Both the position numbers and the translations under genes were made by a program. The notes beneath the pieces were generated by a model. That model saw nothing but the letters and a program-made list of their open reading frames with translations, was not told the DNA's origin and did not search any database. From positions 1 through 41,911 of the forward strand of contig CALCZA010000044.1 in NCBI GenBank assembly GCA_937906475.1: 41,911 bases of DNA, read 5' to 3'. Below are positions 15,393-25,600 of this stretch, piece after piece (within the stretch, counting starts at the first letter, position 1; each line of letters opens with the position of its first letter). Source of the stretch: an uncultured bacterium. GTDB taxonomy: Bacteria > Planctomycetota > UBA1135 > UBA2386.

Positions 15393-17663
15393 TTACTTGG
15401 ATGCGATGGCCGCGAGGACCTTCTCAGGTGTGATGGGGATGTGGCGCACGGGTGCGCCAATCGCGTGGAACACGGCGTTGCCGATCGCGGCAGCCGTTGC
15501 CGTGGATGGAGGTTCACCCAATCCTGCGGCACCGGTGTTGTTGTGCCCGTTGGCAACCGAATGCATGTGGCACTCGATGTCGGGCAGGTCCTTGGAGCCG
15601 GTGATTTTGTAGCGCAGGAAGTCGCCGTTGAGCATGCGGCCACTGCGTTGGTCCATGATGCGTTGCTCATGGACCGCGTAACTGACGCCTTGGATCATTG
15701 CGCCGATCACTTGGCTCTCGGCCAGTTTCTTGGCAATGACTAGGCCGCAGTCTTGGATGCCGAACATGCGCGTTACTTGCACTTCGCCGGTCCACGTGTC
15801 GACGCGAACTTCGGCAAACTGCGCACCGCAGACGCCCGGATGGAATGGCTTGTCGCGATAGTTGGGGTAACGTTCGCCGTGAACTTCGATCGGCGTTTGG
15901 CCGACTAGCTTGCACGCTTCGGTGAAGTCGAGTTTCGCGTTTTTGGTGCCCACCTTGTCGTTCGCACAGGTGACGTCGCCCTCCGGCACGCCGAGGTGAG
16001 CAGCCACCAACGCGATCAGTTTGTTCTTCGCTAAGAACGCTGCGTGGCGAACTGCTGGCGCAATCGATGGTGTCGTAGTGCTACCGCCAGAAGCCGGTCC
16101 CAAGGGGTCGGATGTGTGGCCGGTAACCCCGCGCACGCGCGAAGCGGGGATGCCCAGTTCTTCGGCGGTCAGAATCTGTAACACCGTCTTCAAGCCGGTA
16201 CCGATGTCCTGCGAGCCGTTGCGGGCTTCGACCATGCCGTCCGGGTGGATGCGGCAGGTCACGCCATAGCTCTGGCGACGACCGCCGTGACGCCCGAGTT
16301 GGCCCCAGCGCGCGCTCGCGCAGCCAACGCCGGTGACGTAGCGCGCGTTCGCATCGTTCTTCTTGGCGCGCGCCTTGTCCCAGCCAAACTTATCGGCCGC
16401 GAACTGCCACTGGTCGAGGCGCATCGCTTCGGAGTCGTTCTTGAGGCGGAACGCTAGCGGATCCATCGAAGCCTTTGCGGCCAGTTCATCGAGGAACATC
16501 TCGGCGCCAAACCAACCCTGCGGGTAGCCCGGAGCGCGCATCGATCGCGCTGGATCGGTGTCGCAGGCGATGTCCTTGTGCTTGCGGCGCGTGGCCGCGT
16601 CACCCATGTAGTAATTGGGGTAGCGAACCGCACCGCCGCGGCCGTTGTAGCCACAGCCACCAAAACTGCGCCAATCCCAGGCGGTGATCTTGCCGTTCTT
16701 GTCGATGCCACCGCGAACCTGCATCAGTGCGGATGGGCGGTTGCCGGCCGCGGTGTGCTCTTCGTGGCGGTCGAGCATCAGCTTGACTGGCAGCTTGGCA
16801 GCGTGTGCCAGCAGCGCGCAAGCCAGGCCTTCGATGCCGGCCGAGAACTTCGAGCCGAAGCCGCCGCCGACAAACTCAGCGTGCACGTCGACCGACTCAA
16901 CCTTGACGTTGTGGGCGCCGAGTCCGCGGGCGAGTTCGCCTTGCACGCCGAACGTGGCCTGCGTCGAAGCCCACACTTCGAGGTTGTTGCCGTCCCAGCG
17001 GCAGGTGTTGCCGTGCGTCTCGAGCGAGCTGTGGGTTTGCACTTCGGTGCGGTAGGTGCCCGTGTGGGTGTGTGTTGCGTCAGCCAAAGCCTTGTCGACC
17101 TTGCTGTCCTCGTCCCACTCCTCATCGAGTTGACCATTCGCATCCAGCATCGGTGCTTCCTCATCCATGAGGTAGTCGACGTTGTGCTGTTCGGCCTCGT
17201 AATCGGCGCGGATCTTTTCGATCGCGTCGCGGACCATGTCGAGCGTTTTGCCGGATACCGCGGCAACCGCGTCGCCAACCAAGCGGATCTTGCTGCCGTC
17301 CTTCTTCAACGCCACTACGGCACTGATGCCGGGCATCGCCCGCGCTTCGTCGAGGTAGAGCGACTTGAGGATGCCGCGTGCAATCGGCGCGCGCAGGATC
17401 ATCGCCTGCTGAAGGTCCGGGAAGCTGATGTCGTAGGCGTACTTCGCACGCCCCGTGGCCTTCTGCATGCCGTCGGTGCGATCGACGTCGGTGCCGACGG
17501 TCTGGTATTCGGTCAGTGCGTCCCACGGTGGCGCATCGCCTTCCGCTGGGTTGACCTCAATCTTCTCGAGCCGATCCTTCTGGTTTGGCGAGAGCGCCTT
17601 GTAGCCAACGGTGATCTCGACCGCGCGTGGCGTGTTTGGATTGGGCGTGTTGGGAGTAGCCAT
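15393..17663 (-). CDS. Molybdenum cofactor subunit of periplasmic aldehyde oxidoreductase (PaoC/YagR-like)
   Basis: This 756-residue subunit holds the molybdopterin-cytosine-dinucleotide site where an aldehyde is oxidised to the acid. Family landmarks are the N-terminal KATGRAKYAYDI segment, the glycine loop EFVGGGFGSKF, RAPGYPQG, and GAAGLGEPPS near the end, whose Glu (about residue 717) is the catalytic base. ATG at 17663 is chosen over a longer frame because GGAGG lies eight bases upstream and the ATG overlaps the TAA of the preceding [2Fe-2S] gene in a TAATG junction. There is no signal peptide; the complex would be exported by the Tat signal of the small subunit. An acidic stretch near residues 190-200 is an insertion I cannot place. 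Confidence 0.88.
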   Translation of the reverse strand: MATPNTPNPNTPRAVEITVGYKALSPNQKDRLEKIEVNPAEGDAPPWDALTEYQTVGTDVDRTDGMQKATGRAKYAYDISFPDLQQAMILRAPIARGILKSLYLDEARAMPGISAVVALKKDGSKIRLVGDAVAAVSGKTLDMVRDAIEKIRADYEAEQHNVDYLMDEEAPMLDANGQLDEEWDEDSKVDKALADATHTHTGTYRTEVQTHSSLETHGNTCRWDGNNLEVWASTQATFGVQGELARGLGAHNVKVESVDVHAEFVGGGFGSKFSAGIEGLACALLAHAAKLPVKLMLDRHEEHTAAGNRPSALMQVRGGIDKNGKITAWDWRSFGGCGYNGRGGAVRYPNYYMGDAATRRKHKDIACDTDPARSMRAPGYPQGWFGAEMFLDELAAKASMDPLAFRLKNDSEAMRLDQWQFAADKFGWDKARAKKNDANARYVTGVGCASARWGQLGRHGGRRQSYGVTCRIHPDGMVEARNGSQDIGTGLKTVLQILTAEELGIPASRVRGVTGHTSDPLGPASGGSTTTPSIAPAVRHAAFLAKNKLIALVAAHLGVPEGDVTCANDKVGTKNAKLDFTEACKLVGQTPIEVHGERYPNYRDKPFHPGVCGAQFAEVRVDTWTGEVQVTRMFGIQDCGLVIAKKLAESQVIGAMIQGVSYAVHEQRIMDQRSGRMLNGDFLRYKITGSKDLPDIECHMHSVANGHNNTGAAGLGEPPSTATAAAIGNAVFHAIGAPVRHIPITPEKVLAAIASK

Positions 17664-18271
17664 TACTTGCCTCCTCCGTTCGCGGTCTTGTCGATCGCTT
17701 CCATGACCCGGCCATAGGTGCCGCAACGACACAGGTTGCCGGATAGATCTTGGCGCATTTGCTCCGGAGTCGGTTTGCCGCGCTTCTCAAGGCACGCGAG
17801 CGAACTCATCACCATGCCCGGCGTGCAGAAGCCGCACTGCAAGGCATCGCATGTGACGAAGTTCTTCACTAGTGGGTGCGCGTTATCGCCGTTGGATAAG
17901 CCTTCGATGGTGCGCAGTTCGGTGCCGACCGCGTCCATGGCGAGTGTCAAGCAACTGTTGGTTGGCATGCCATCGACGAGCACCGTGCAGCCACCGCAAG
18001 CACCGCGGTCACAGATTTTTTTGGCCCCGGTCATGTCCATGCGGTCGCGCAACGCATCGAGCAGCGTCGTGCGCGTCTCGACCTTGACACGTTTCTTCGC
18101 GCCGTTGACCGAAAGAGTGATCTCGTGTTCACCTGGTCCGAACGATTCGGGCACAGGCGGCCCGGCGGCAGCCTTGGTTGCGGCAGTGATGCCTGTCGTT
18201 GCGATGCCGGCGACGGCAGATCCCTTGAGGAACGAACGGCGGGAGACGCCGTGATCAGGTGGGTGCGACAT
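17663..18271 (-). CDS. [2Fe-2S] subunit of periplasmic aldehyde oxidoreductase, Tat-exported (PaoA/YagT-like)
   Basis: This 202-residue subunit carries two [2Fe-2S] clusters. The plant-type cluster uses Cys87, 92, 95 and 107 (CDRGACGGC and a later Cys), and the helical cluster uses Cys146, 149, 181 and 183 (CGFC and CRC). The N-terminus is a twin-arginine signal, SRRSFLKGSAVAG, so the folded enzyme is exported, as for E. coli PaoABC, where the small subunit also has the Tat signal. It is the first gene of the operon; the dedicated chaperone of the E. coli system (PaoD, XdhC-like) is not in the window. The divergent gap 18272-18424 should hold the promoter, but I cannot define it. Confidence 0.9.
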   Translation of the reverse strand: MSHPPDHGVSRRSFLKGSAVAGIATTGITAATKAAAGPPVPESFGPGEHEITLSVNGAKKRVKVETRTTLLDALRDRMDMTGAKKICDRGACGGCTVLVDGMPTNSCLTLAMDAVGTELRTIEGLSNGDNAHPLVKNFVTCDALQCGFCTPGMVMSSLACLEKRGKPTPEQMRQDLSGNLCRCGTYGRVMEAIDKTANGGGK

Positions 18272-18424
18272 AGTGATCGGTTCTCAGAAGCGCTTCGAAG
18301 TCTACCAAGCTGGGCCCGACTTACCCGCTTCGGTGAGTACCGAAGCTGATACATCATCTGCTTCTGAGTCCGCTGATAGCGTTGCGAACTCGATCCGCGA
18401 GGCTTCGTGCGGCAGACTGCCTGC

Positions 18425-19369
18425 ATGTCTGTTCGCCCCTTGCCGCTTGTCGCCCTGTTTTCGCTGCTCGCTTGGCTGCCCAGTTGCGCCGCTTCGCCGT
18501 TGAGCATGTCGCTTGACGGTGACGTCGTGCACATCCTCAGCAACGGCGAACCGTTCGCGACGGTGCATGCGTCTGCTGAACCGCGGCCGTATGTCTGGCC
18601 GTTGTTCGGGCCTGGCGGGGTCGAGGTGACGCGCAATCATCCGATGGGGGGGCGTGACGGCGAGCAGTCCGATCACCCGCATCATCAGTCGCTGTGGTTG
18701 GCTCACGGCAGTGTCAACGGCTTTGACTTCTGGCATGGCAAGGGCCATCGCGAACGGGTCGTGTTGCATGCGATGCATGCGGCGGTCGAGCACGATCTGG
18801 GGGCGTTCGTGCACTGCGAATACAAGTGGTTGGTTGATGACGACACGCTGGTGATGAATGAGTTGCGCCAGATGCGCTTCCAGGATCACGGCGACGCGCG
18901 AATGATCGACGTGGTGGTTGAGTTCCGTGCCGTGGCCGATGATGTGCGCTTCGGTGATACCAAAGAAGGCATGTTCGCGATGCGCGTGCATCCGGCGCTC
19001 CGCGTTTCCGGCAAGATCGCTAATGGCGCGCTGCGCAACAGCGAAGGTCGCAATGGCAAGGCGGTTTGGGGCCAGCGCGCGCGCTGGATCGATGACTCAG
19101 GTATCGTCGATGGCAAGCAGGTTGGCGTGACGATGATGGACCATCCGAAGAACTTGCGCTTTCCGACGTGGTGGCATGCGCGCACGTATGGCTTGTTGGC
19201 GGCGAACCCGTTCGGAGTGCACGACTTTGAGAAGCAACCGGCGGGCACGGGCGACTTCGTGCTCAAGAAGGGGGAGACGTTGTCGCTGCGCTATCGCGTG
19301 TTGTTACACAGTGCGGATTGGGATGACGCGCGGATCGAATCAGCCTATGAGGATTGGGCTCGTTCTTAG
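18425..19369 (+). CDS. PmoA-like (DUF6807-type) exported lipoprotein
   Basis: This 314-residue exported protein belongs to the family named PmoA-like or DUF6807, common in Planctomycetes and Verrucomicrobia. Despite the name it is not part of methane monooxygenase. The N-terminus is a signal peptide with a lipobox-like LPSC at about residues 18-21, so it may be a lipoprotein. The conserved core includes RPYVWPLFGPGGVEVTR, a His-rich SDHPHHQSLWLAHG, VNGFDFW, and MMDHPKNLRFPTWWHAR later. The clustered His and Trp suggest a sugar-binding or metal site; no activity is proven to my knowledge. ATG at 18425 leads straight into the signal peptide; an ATG six codons upstream adds an odd leader. Confidence 0.78.
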   Translation: MSVRPLPLVALFSLLAWLPSCAASPLSMSLDGDVVHILSNGEPFATVHASAEPRPYVWPLFGPGGVEVTRNHPMGGRDGEQSDHPHHQSLWLAHGSVNGFDFWHGKGHRERVVLHAMHAAVEHDLGAFVHCEYKWLVDDDTLVMNELRQMRFQDHGDARMIDVVVEFRAVADDVRFGDTKEGMFAMRVHPALRVSGKIANGALRNSEGRNGKAVWGQRARWIDDSGIVDGKQVGVTMMDHPKNLRFPTWWHARTYGLLAANPFGVHDFEKQPAGTGDFVLKKGETLSLRYRVLLHSADWDDARIESAYEDWARS

Positions 19370-19480
19370 GTCAGCGCTGCTCGCGCTCGTGGCACGCTCT
19401 TCTAACAGCGGTTGCGAGTGAGTCGTGGCTCAAAGACGCCTTGCTGCGTGGACTCGTCTGAGGCCCCGGCTTGGCAGTCA

Positions 19481-20194
19481 CTACTTCGCGAACGGGTTTT
19501 CGTTGCCGCTAGCACTGCGAGTCATCGGCGCTCGGACGACAATGTTGGCGACGATGCCGGAGTCGTCAAACGAGCCGAAGCCGATGCGGCCCCAGTCGAA
19601 GTTCGTGTCGATCGCGGACAAGATCGGTTCGGTCTGGTCATCCCAGTAGACTCGGATGACTCCATCTTTCACGCGTCGTTCGATGTGCACGTGGTGCCAG
19701 ATGCCGTCGCCCCAGTCGATGCCTTGCTTCGCTGGCGGTGACATGTTCGTGCGCGGTTTATCTTGCACGCGGAAGATGTTGTGTGCGTTCGCGTCAGGTG
19801 ACGTCGCCATGTGCGTGTAATAGAACCGACTCGGCGATTGGAAGCCGAAGAACAGGCACATGTCGCGGTGGCCGTAGTTGCGGCCGGTTTGCTTTAAGTC
19901 GACGTCGAGGTCGAAGTCGCGGACTTCGAAACTCTGGATCAACGCGATACTGGTCGGGGAGCGGTGGGGCGGTTGATACTCGCTGCCGCCGAGTAGTTTT
20001 AAGCCGTGCTCCTCACCCTGTTGGTGCCATTCCCAGCGTGCGGCGTCGGTGAACGCAAACTCGGCGAGGGCGCGTGGCCCGAGGAAGTTCTGTTGGTAGA
20101 CGATCGGCCAATGTGGTGCTTGGCCGTCAGTCGGCGAGTTCATGCTGCTACAAGCGGTCAGTAGTAGCGCCGCTGCGAGGATCGAACCTCGCAC
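19481..20194 (-). CDS. Exported jelly-roll lipoprotein (DUF1080-like)
   Basis: This 237-residue protein has a short lipoprotein signal ending in LTAC (about residues 12-15). The rest resembles concanavalin-type jelly-rolls of the DUF1080 (3-keto-disaccharide hydrolase-like) group: an early WHQQGEEHGLKLLG strand, a DFDLDVDLKQTG strand and a late IWHHVHIERRVKDGVIRVYWDD. These domains bind or process sugars, and the residues responsible are not clear here. The GTG start at 20192-20194 shares one base with the stop of the upstream oxidoreductase gene, so the pair is translationally coupled. That coupling suggests a shared pathway, probably surface glycan or glycoside oxidation. It converges with the PmoA-like gene. 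Confidence 0.7.
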   Translation of the reverse strand: MRGSILAAALLLTACSSMNSPTDGQAPHWPIVYQQNFLGPRALAEFAFTDAARWEWHQQGEEHGLKLLGGSEYQPPHRSPTSIALIQSFEVRDFDLDVDLKQTGRNYGHRDMCLFFGFQSPSRFYYTHMATSPDANAHNIFRVQDKPRTNMSPPAKQGIDWGDGIWHHVHIERRVKDGVIRVYWDDQTEPILSAIDTNFDWGRIGFGSFDDSGIVANIVVRAPMTRSASGNENPFAK

Positions 20195-21678
20195 TAGACT
20201 TCCTTCGGCACAACGAAGCCCTTGCGGTAGTTGCGAGCGAGCAGCGCGTTGCTTGCGTCATCCGCAAAGCGTTCGGTCTTAGGATCCATCGTCAAACGCG
20301 GCCCCATGCGAACGCCGCCGGCAACCGTGTCGACATCGACATCGTTCGCGACCAGGTGGCCATGCATGCGCTGCCACGCTTCTTGGGTGTGCGGGTTCTT
20401 GCCGGCCATCGTGTCGAGTTCTTGTTTGCTATGCGTCTTTCCTAGTAGGTGCGACACGTTGCCCATGTGGCACATCGCACTCGATAGGTGGCCTTCGCGA
20501 ATGTCCGCCGTCAGGTCGTCGATGTTGCGGCTACGTACGGAATTGATGAAGTTCTCGTAGTGGTTGGTGCTGCCTTCGAAGCGCGTTATTTCCTTGCCAT
20601 CGGTGCCGAATGCAATCGCGCGGTTGTAGTCAGGAATGCGCAGGTAGCCGTTCTTGCAGTGCACGATCACGCCGATGCGCGCGCCCTGGAAGTTGTCCAT
20701 GTTCTTGCCCCAACCCTTCTTTTGGGAGGCGGTGTTGCGAGGCAAGCCGCGCACTTCGAACAGCAGTGGTGGACCTTCGGCGAACTCGTGGAACACGATC
20801 TGCGTGTTCGGGGTGTTGCCATCGTCGTCGTAGCCAACGCGGCCACCAATGCTCAGCGTGTTGGTCGGCAGTTCCTTGCGGCCGAGTGCCCAACGGGCGA
20901 TGTCCATTTGGTGGATGCCTTGGTTGCCGACGTCGCCGTTGCCGGTGTCGAAGTCCCAGTGCCAATCATAGTGCAGTTGGCGGCGCATCAACTCGGTTTG
21001 CGGTGCCGGGCCGAGCCACATGTCGTAATCGATCTTGGCCGAGACCTTCTGGGGGCCGTTGACCTTGCCGATGCTTTGCCGCGGTTTGTAGCAAAGGCCA
21101 CGTGCCAGTTCGATGTCGCCTAGCTTGCCGGCTTGGATGAACTCGATACCTTGCTTGATGCCGTGGCTCGAACGGCATTGCGTGCCCGTTTGCACGATGC
21201 GCTTATACTTGCGAGCGGCCTTGACGATTTGTCCGCCTTCCCAAACGTTGTGTGAAACTGGCTTTTCCAGGTAGACGTCTTTGCCTGCCTGGCAGGCCCA
21301 GATCGCTTGCAGCGCGTGCCAGTGGTTTGGCGTCGCGACGCTGATCGCATCGATGTCGTCACGGTCGAGCACGCGACGTAGATCAGTGTAGATGTCGACT
21401 TCGGTCTTCTCGCCATACTTGCCGTCGGCAAGTTTCTTCTTCTCGCGCGCCAGTACGCTGCTGTCGACGTCGACGAGTGCGACTACGCGCACGCCCTTCA
21501 TGCGGTTGAAGCCAGAAATGTGGTTGCCACCCCGGCCGCGGATGCCAACACATGCGACGCGGATGTCGCTGTTGGGTTGCCAGAGGGGGTCTTGCGGCAT
21601 CGCTTGCTGTGCGAGTCCGAGCGAAAGGGCGGTCGTGCCGGTGCCTTGTAAGAAATGGCGGCGCGTCAGGATTGGCAT
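20194..21678 (-). CDS. Tat-exported Gfo/Idh/MocA family oxidoreductase
   Basis: This 494-residue NAD(P)-dependent oxidoreductase has a twin-arginine signal (TRRHFLQGTGTTALSLGLA, residues 5-23), so it is exported with its nucleotide bound. The Rossmann domain follows with a glycine loop GIRGRGGNH, then the EKPVSHN motif typical of the Gfo/Idh/MocA family, with its conserved Lys, and a C-terminal sheet domain. Family members oxidise or epimerise sugars and inositols. Planctomycetes have many exported members of unknown substrate. ATG at 21678 gives the complete signal. A later HYDWHWDFDTGNGDVGNQG segment is common to this exported branch. It is coupled to the jelly-roll lipoprotein and divergent from the cupin-like gene across about 60 bases. 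Confidence 0.85.
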   Translation of the reverse strand: MPILTRRHFLQGTGTTALSLGLAQQAMPQDPLWQPNSDIRVACVGIRGRGGNHISGFNRMKGVRVVALVDVDSSVLAREKKKLADGKYGEKTEVDIYTDLRRVLDRDDIDAISVATPNHWHALQAIWACQAGKDVYLEKPVSHNVWEGGQIVKAARKYKRIVQTGTQCRSSHGIKQGIEFIQAGKLGDIELARGLCYKPRQSIGKVNGPQKVSAKIDYDMWLGPAPQTELMRRQLHYDWHWDFDTGNGDVGNQGIHQMDIARWALGRKELPTNTLSIGGRVGYDDDGNTPNTQIVFHEFAEGPPLLFEVRGLPRNTASQKKGWGKNMDNFQGARIGVIVHCKNGYLRIPDYNRAIAFGTDGKEITRFEGSTNHYENFINSVRSRNIDDLTADIREGHLSSAMCHMGNVSHLLGKTHSKQELDTMAGKNPHTQEAWQRMHGHLVANDVDVDTVAGGVRMGPRLTMDPKTERFADDASNALLARNYRKGFVVPKEV

Positions 21679-21740
21679 GGTTGCTCCGAGTGGGCGAGTG
21701 TCCGGTTAGGATATCGCCAACTCATCCGCTGCCAACTGCT

Positions 21741-22640
21741 ATGCGCCTCGCCCCGACCGCTTCTCTCTTGGTTCTTCTCTTGGTCACCGGTTGTAACTCG
21801 GTGCGAACGACGCAGGTCGTGCACGCCCGTCTTGCGGGTGGCGACTCCCTCCATGCATTGCGTGCGGCGTTTGTTGGCAACAATCCAGGCTATGACCTGC
21901 ATTGGTTTCCATCGACTCGTGGTCTCGCTCCAAGCGATGCGGATCGTGTCGTGTTTGTGCAGGGGCCTGAGGGGCGCACAGAAAAGCCGGGTGTCGGCGA
22001 TGTCTTGTTGCTGCGCGCTGGCGAACGTTGGGACCTTGAAGGGGATGGGGCGCTGTCGTTGTTGGCGTTCACGTTGCCGGATTCGTTGCCGGCGCATTTG
22101 CCGAGCATTGTGCGCCCCGATTGGGATCCGAAGATCACCGATACGCCTGGTGGCTGTGCGACTGAGGGCGATGCCTACCGTCGCATCTTGTTGACGTGGA
22201 AGCCTGCGGTGGGGCCTTACATCCTGCACTCGCTCAACGCGCACCGTGTGCGCATCAAAAATTCGTTCTCGCACTACCATCCGGTCGTTGGTGGCTTTGA
22301 TGAGTTCTATCTCGTGCAGCAAGCACCGCCGGGTGCGCGACTGCTGACGTCTAGCAACGTGGCCGCGATCGAAGCGCGCAACGTGGATCGCGATCAGGCG
22401 AAGACGCTGATGCAATCTCGCGAGTTGCAGGTCGGCGACTTCGTTTATCTGCCGCGGGGCACGATGCATCGCGGCCTCGGTGGCGCTCTGGTGCAGGTGA
22501 TCTCGGTGCCGGGTTTCGTGCCTAAATCTGAAATCGGTGTCGACCACCATCTTTGGGCCATCAACAAGCAACTCGGGTTGCGTGGTGATGCGGCGTTGCC
22601 GTTCCATGTCACCGCGGCACGGATCAAAGTCGTTAAGTAA
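21741..22640 (+). CDS. Exported lipoprotein with cupin-like C-terminal half
   Basis: This 299-residue lipoprotein has a signal peptide ending in the lipobox LVTGC (about residues 14-18). The C-terminal half resembles a cupin: a metal-type NSFSHYHPVVGGFDEFYLV strand pair, then GDFVYLPRGTMHRGLGG. The first motif has two close His and a Glu, and the later His fits the last ligand, so a metal site is plausible. The N-terminal half (about residues 20-150) has VGDVLLLRAGERW, which may be a second, degenerate cupin. The family name and substrate are unknown to me. ATG at 21741 is chosen as it begins the signal peptide; the upstream frame overlaps the oxidoreductase gene on the other strand. Confidence 0.65.
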   Translation: MRLAPTASLLVLLLVTGCNSVRTTQVVHARLAGGDSLHALRAAFVGNNPGYDLHWFPSTRGLAPSDADRVVFVQGPEGRTEKPGVGDVLLLRAGERWDLEGDGALSLLAFTLPDSLPAHLPSIVRPDWDPKITDTPGGCATEGDAYRRILLTWKPAVGPYILHSLNAHRVRIKNSFSHYHPVVGGFDEFYLVQQAPPGARLLTSSNVAAIEARNVDRDQAKTLMQSRELQVGDFVYLPRGTMHRGLGGALVQVISVPGFVPKSEIGVDHHLWAINKQLGLRGDAALPFHVTAARIKVVK

Positions 22641-22691
22641 ATCTGGCCGGCGTCAGCGTCGCTTCTGAGTAGGGGGAGGGTGCCTCGGTTG

Positions 22692-25600
22692 CTACTTCGC
22701 GAGCAGTTTGTCGAGCGCCGCGTCGACGTAGGTGAGGCCATCGGCTGGCTTCCAAATCTCGCCCTTGCGCAGGCCTGGATCACCTTCGAACGTGACCTTG
22801 CCATCTTTGTCGAGCAGCAGGATGCGCGGCATGCCGAAGAACCCGGGCTTCAAAAAGAAGTCGCCGTAGGTTTTACCCGATGAATCAAGCGCGATGATCG
22901 CGCCGTCGAGTGGCTTGTCTTGCAGGTGCGCGGCGAGCGATTCCTTGGTCGTGCTCGGATCACAAATCAGCAGCATCGTCAGTCCCTTCTCTTTGGTGCG
23001 CTTCAACGTGTGCCGCAACCAACTGGTGCACGGGATCACCTTGTCTTGCTGCGGTCCCCAGAACATCAGCATCACTGGGCCGCCGCGCAGCGCATCGAGC
23101 GTGGTGGTTTCGCCGTGCAAGAACTCTAGCGTTCCGAGTTCGGGTGGTCGGAAGCCGCTGAAGGTTCCCGGTTGTCGCTTGCTCGCGTCCGTCAGCACTT
23201 GCTGCATCGCGATTTCACGTTCGATGCGCGCGGCTGGGTCGAATGGGTCGCGGCCGAGTAATCGCACGTTGCGGAACATCGCTTTGCCTGGGCCGCACAG
23301 CAGGCCGAAGGCACCTTGCACGACCGCGGCGTCCGGGAACTCAAGCGAACGCACGAATAGCTTGTCGAAGTAGACGTCGAGGTTGTTCTGGGTCACGTCG
23401 ATGCGCAGTTCGTGCCACGAACTGCTGACCGGGATTGTGCGGTGGTCGTGAACCGTCCACTCACCACCGTTGTTGGTGCTGATGTCTAGGAAGCCCTTCG
23501 GGTGCAGCAGCACGGCGTGGTATTGCTGGTCGCCCTTGCGGCCGAAGCACAGGCCGACGAGGTCGCCCATGAAACCATTGGGCTCGCCCTCGATACCACT
23601 AGCGTCGCCATCAGCGCTCGGCGGGCGGTCCTCGACGCGCATCTCTGCCGACAAAGAGAAGTCCGCGTCGAACGTCACGTCGGCGGTCAGTTCGCGCGTG
23701 ATCATCGTGTCGCCGTCGCGCTTTACACTGGCGCGAATCAGTTTGCCATACGCCTGGTAGGAGTTGTCCGGGTTAGACCATCCCTTCAGGCTGCGCTCGT
23801 TATAGGCAACGCGCCAGCGTGCGAGGCTCTTGCCGGTGCGCATCGCCAGCGACTTGTAGTAGGCCATCGCTTCCGGCACCGAGTAGCTCGCCGTCATGCG
23901 GCGCGCAATTTCGAGTGCCATCGTCGGTAGGCCACGATTCTCATAGTTGACCGCGAGCGCGAGGCCGTCGGTGGCCGTCTTCTGCTTCAGTTTTTGGTAG
24001 CGCGCGATCAGCGAGTCGAGCTTGTTGATCTTCTTTTGCGCCACGGCAAAGCGCTTGTCGTCAGTCTTGCCCTGCAGTTCGAGCGAGCGGCGGAACTCGC
24101 GATAGCGCGCGGCGGCGTGGCTCTTGTTTTTGCGAGTTTCTAGCAGCGACGCGAGTTGCCACAGCACCTCGTGGTCCTTCGGAGAACGTTCGCGCGCCTC
24201 TGCCAAGAACTCGAGCGCCATGTCATCGTCGCCGCGAGCCAGTGCGGCGGTTGCCCACTTCTGTAGTTCATCGCCAACCTCGATCTTGCCGGTCTCACGA
24301 TCGCGTAGTCGCAGGATCCACGCCTTCCAGATTGGGTCGAGTTCATCGATGGCCTTCGCCTTCGATAGCGGTGAGTTGGCTAACACGACTTCTTCGAAGT
24401 GTGCGATCGGGTCAGTCGGGCGACCGCGCTTGTGCGACGTGTAATACGCATGCAGCGCCTCGCGATAGACCAGTTGGCCATCGTCCGCGCGGTAGTTGTA
24501 GAGGAAGTAGACGACGCCCCAAGTCGGCGCATACCACGGCGGTCCCCAACTGTATTGGCTGGCGACGATCATGCGGAACGGCGGCGCGCCCGCGGGTTGG
24601 CCATACTGGCCGTCGTCGCCGGGATCGGCTTCGCTGGTGTCCTGCATCCAGCCTTGCTCGAGGCGCTTGGCGAGCGGCATCAAACGGCCCGGTGGCGCGC
24701 GGTTCCACTTAACTGAGCCGTTACTGAGAATGACGCAGCCTTCGAAGAATGACGCGTACGCTTCGTTGAGCCAGCCCGGCACCATTGGGCTCGTCAAGCT
24801 GACGAATTGGTGTGCCGCTTCGTGGAACAGCGTGCCATACATGCTGCGCACCGACTCCTTGCCGGTGACACCGCCAGCGTAGGTTTCGACGGCGCTGCCG
24901 ATGAAGTGTCCCGCCGACCATTTCGCTGGGCTGCGACCAAGCGTCAGATACTCATCGCGCGTCTTGAAGATCCGGATCTCGATCTTCGGCGTGTTGCCAC
25001 CGTCTTCCATGAAGCGGAAGAAGCGGCGGTAGAACATGTTCATTTGCTCCATCGCGATGCGCGACGTCTCGTGCACGAGGAACCCAGCGTTGGTCCGGTA
25101 GCGATAGTTGTCACTCTCGCTCTGGTAGGCGTTGTCCCATTCGCTGTGTTCGCGATCGAGCTTGTCTATTTCCTCTTCGGGCATGCCGCCAGTCGGATCG
25201 GTGCCGGCGAACACATCTTCGACGGCGACTTCCTTACCGCCAGTCGTGCGGATCTTGTGGATGGCCTTCTTGGCGGCGGGGTGGTCCGGCGCGACGGCCA
25301 GCAAGTGCCGGTAGATCTCTAGCGCGCCGAGCAGGTCCTTCTTGCGGCTGTACTGCTTGCCGATCGCGACGAGGCCGTCGGCATACTTGTCCTGGAGTTT
25401 TTTCCACGCAGTCGCCTCGGCGTCCAGCGGCGTAAGCAACTCAAGGATGGGCTTGCGTGCCTTCCTGCCTTTCTTGCCGGTGCGCGCTTCCTGCACGTCG
25501 AGCCAGCGATGCAGCGAATGAACTGCGATGTCGAGGTCTTTCTGTTCCTCGGCGATTTTTGCCAATAGTTGCAGCGCGGCAAGGCTGTTTGGGTCGCGTT

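Noticed and set aside
14395..18271. Cytosolic xanthine dehydrogenase
   Set aside because: The small subunit has a Tat signal and the FAD subunit has the four-Cys insert, both of which fit PaoABC-type periplasmic aldehyde oxidoreductase better.
18425..19369. Particulate methane monooxygenase subunit PmoA
   Set aside because: The family name is misleading. The protein is a soluble exported lipoprotein without the membrane helices of PmoA, and no pmoB or pmoC is near.
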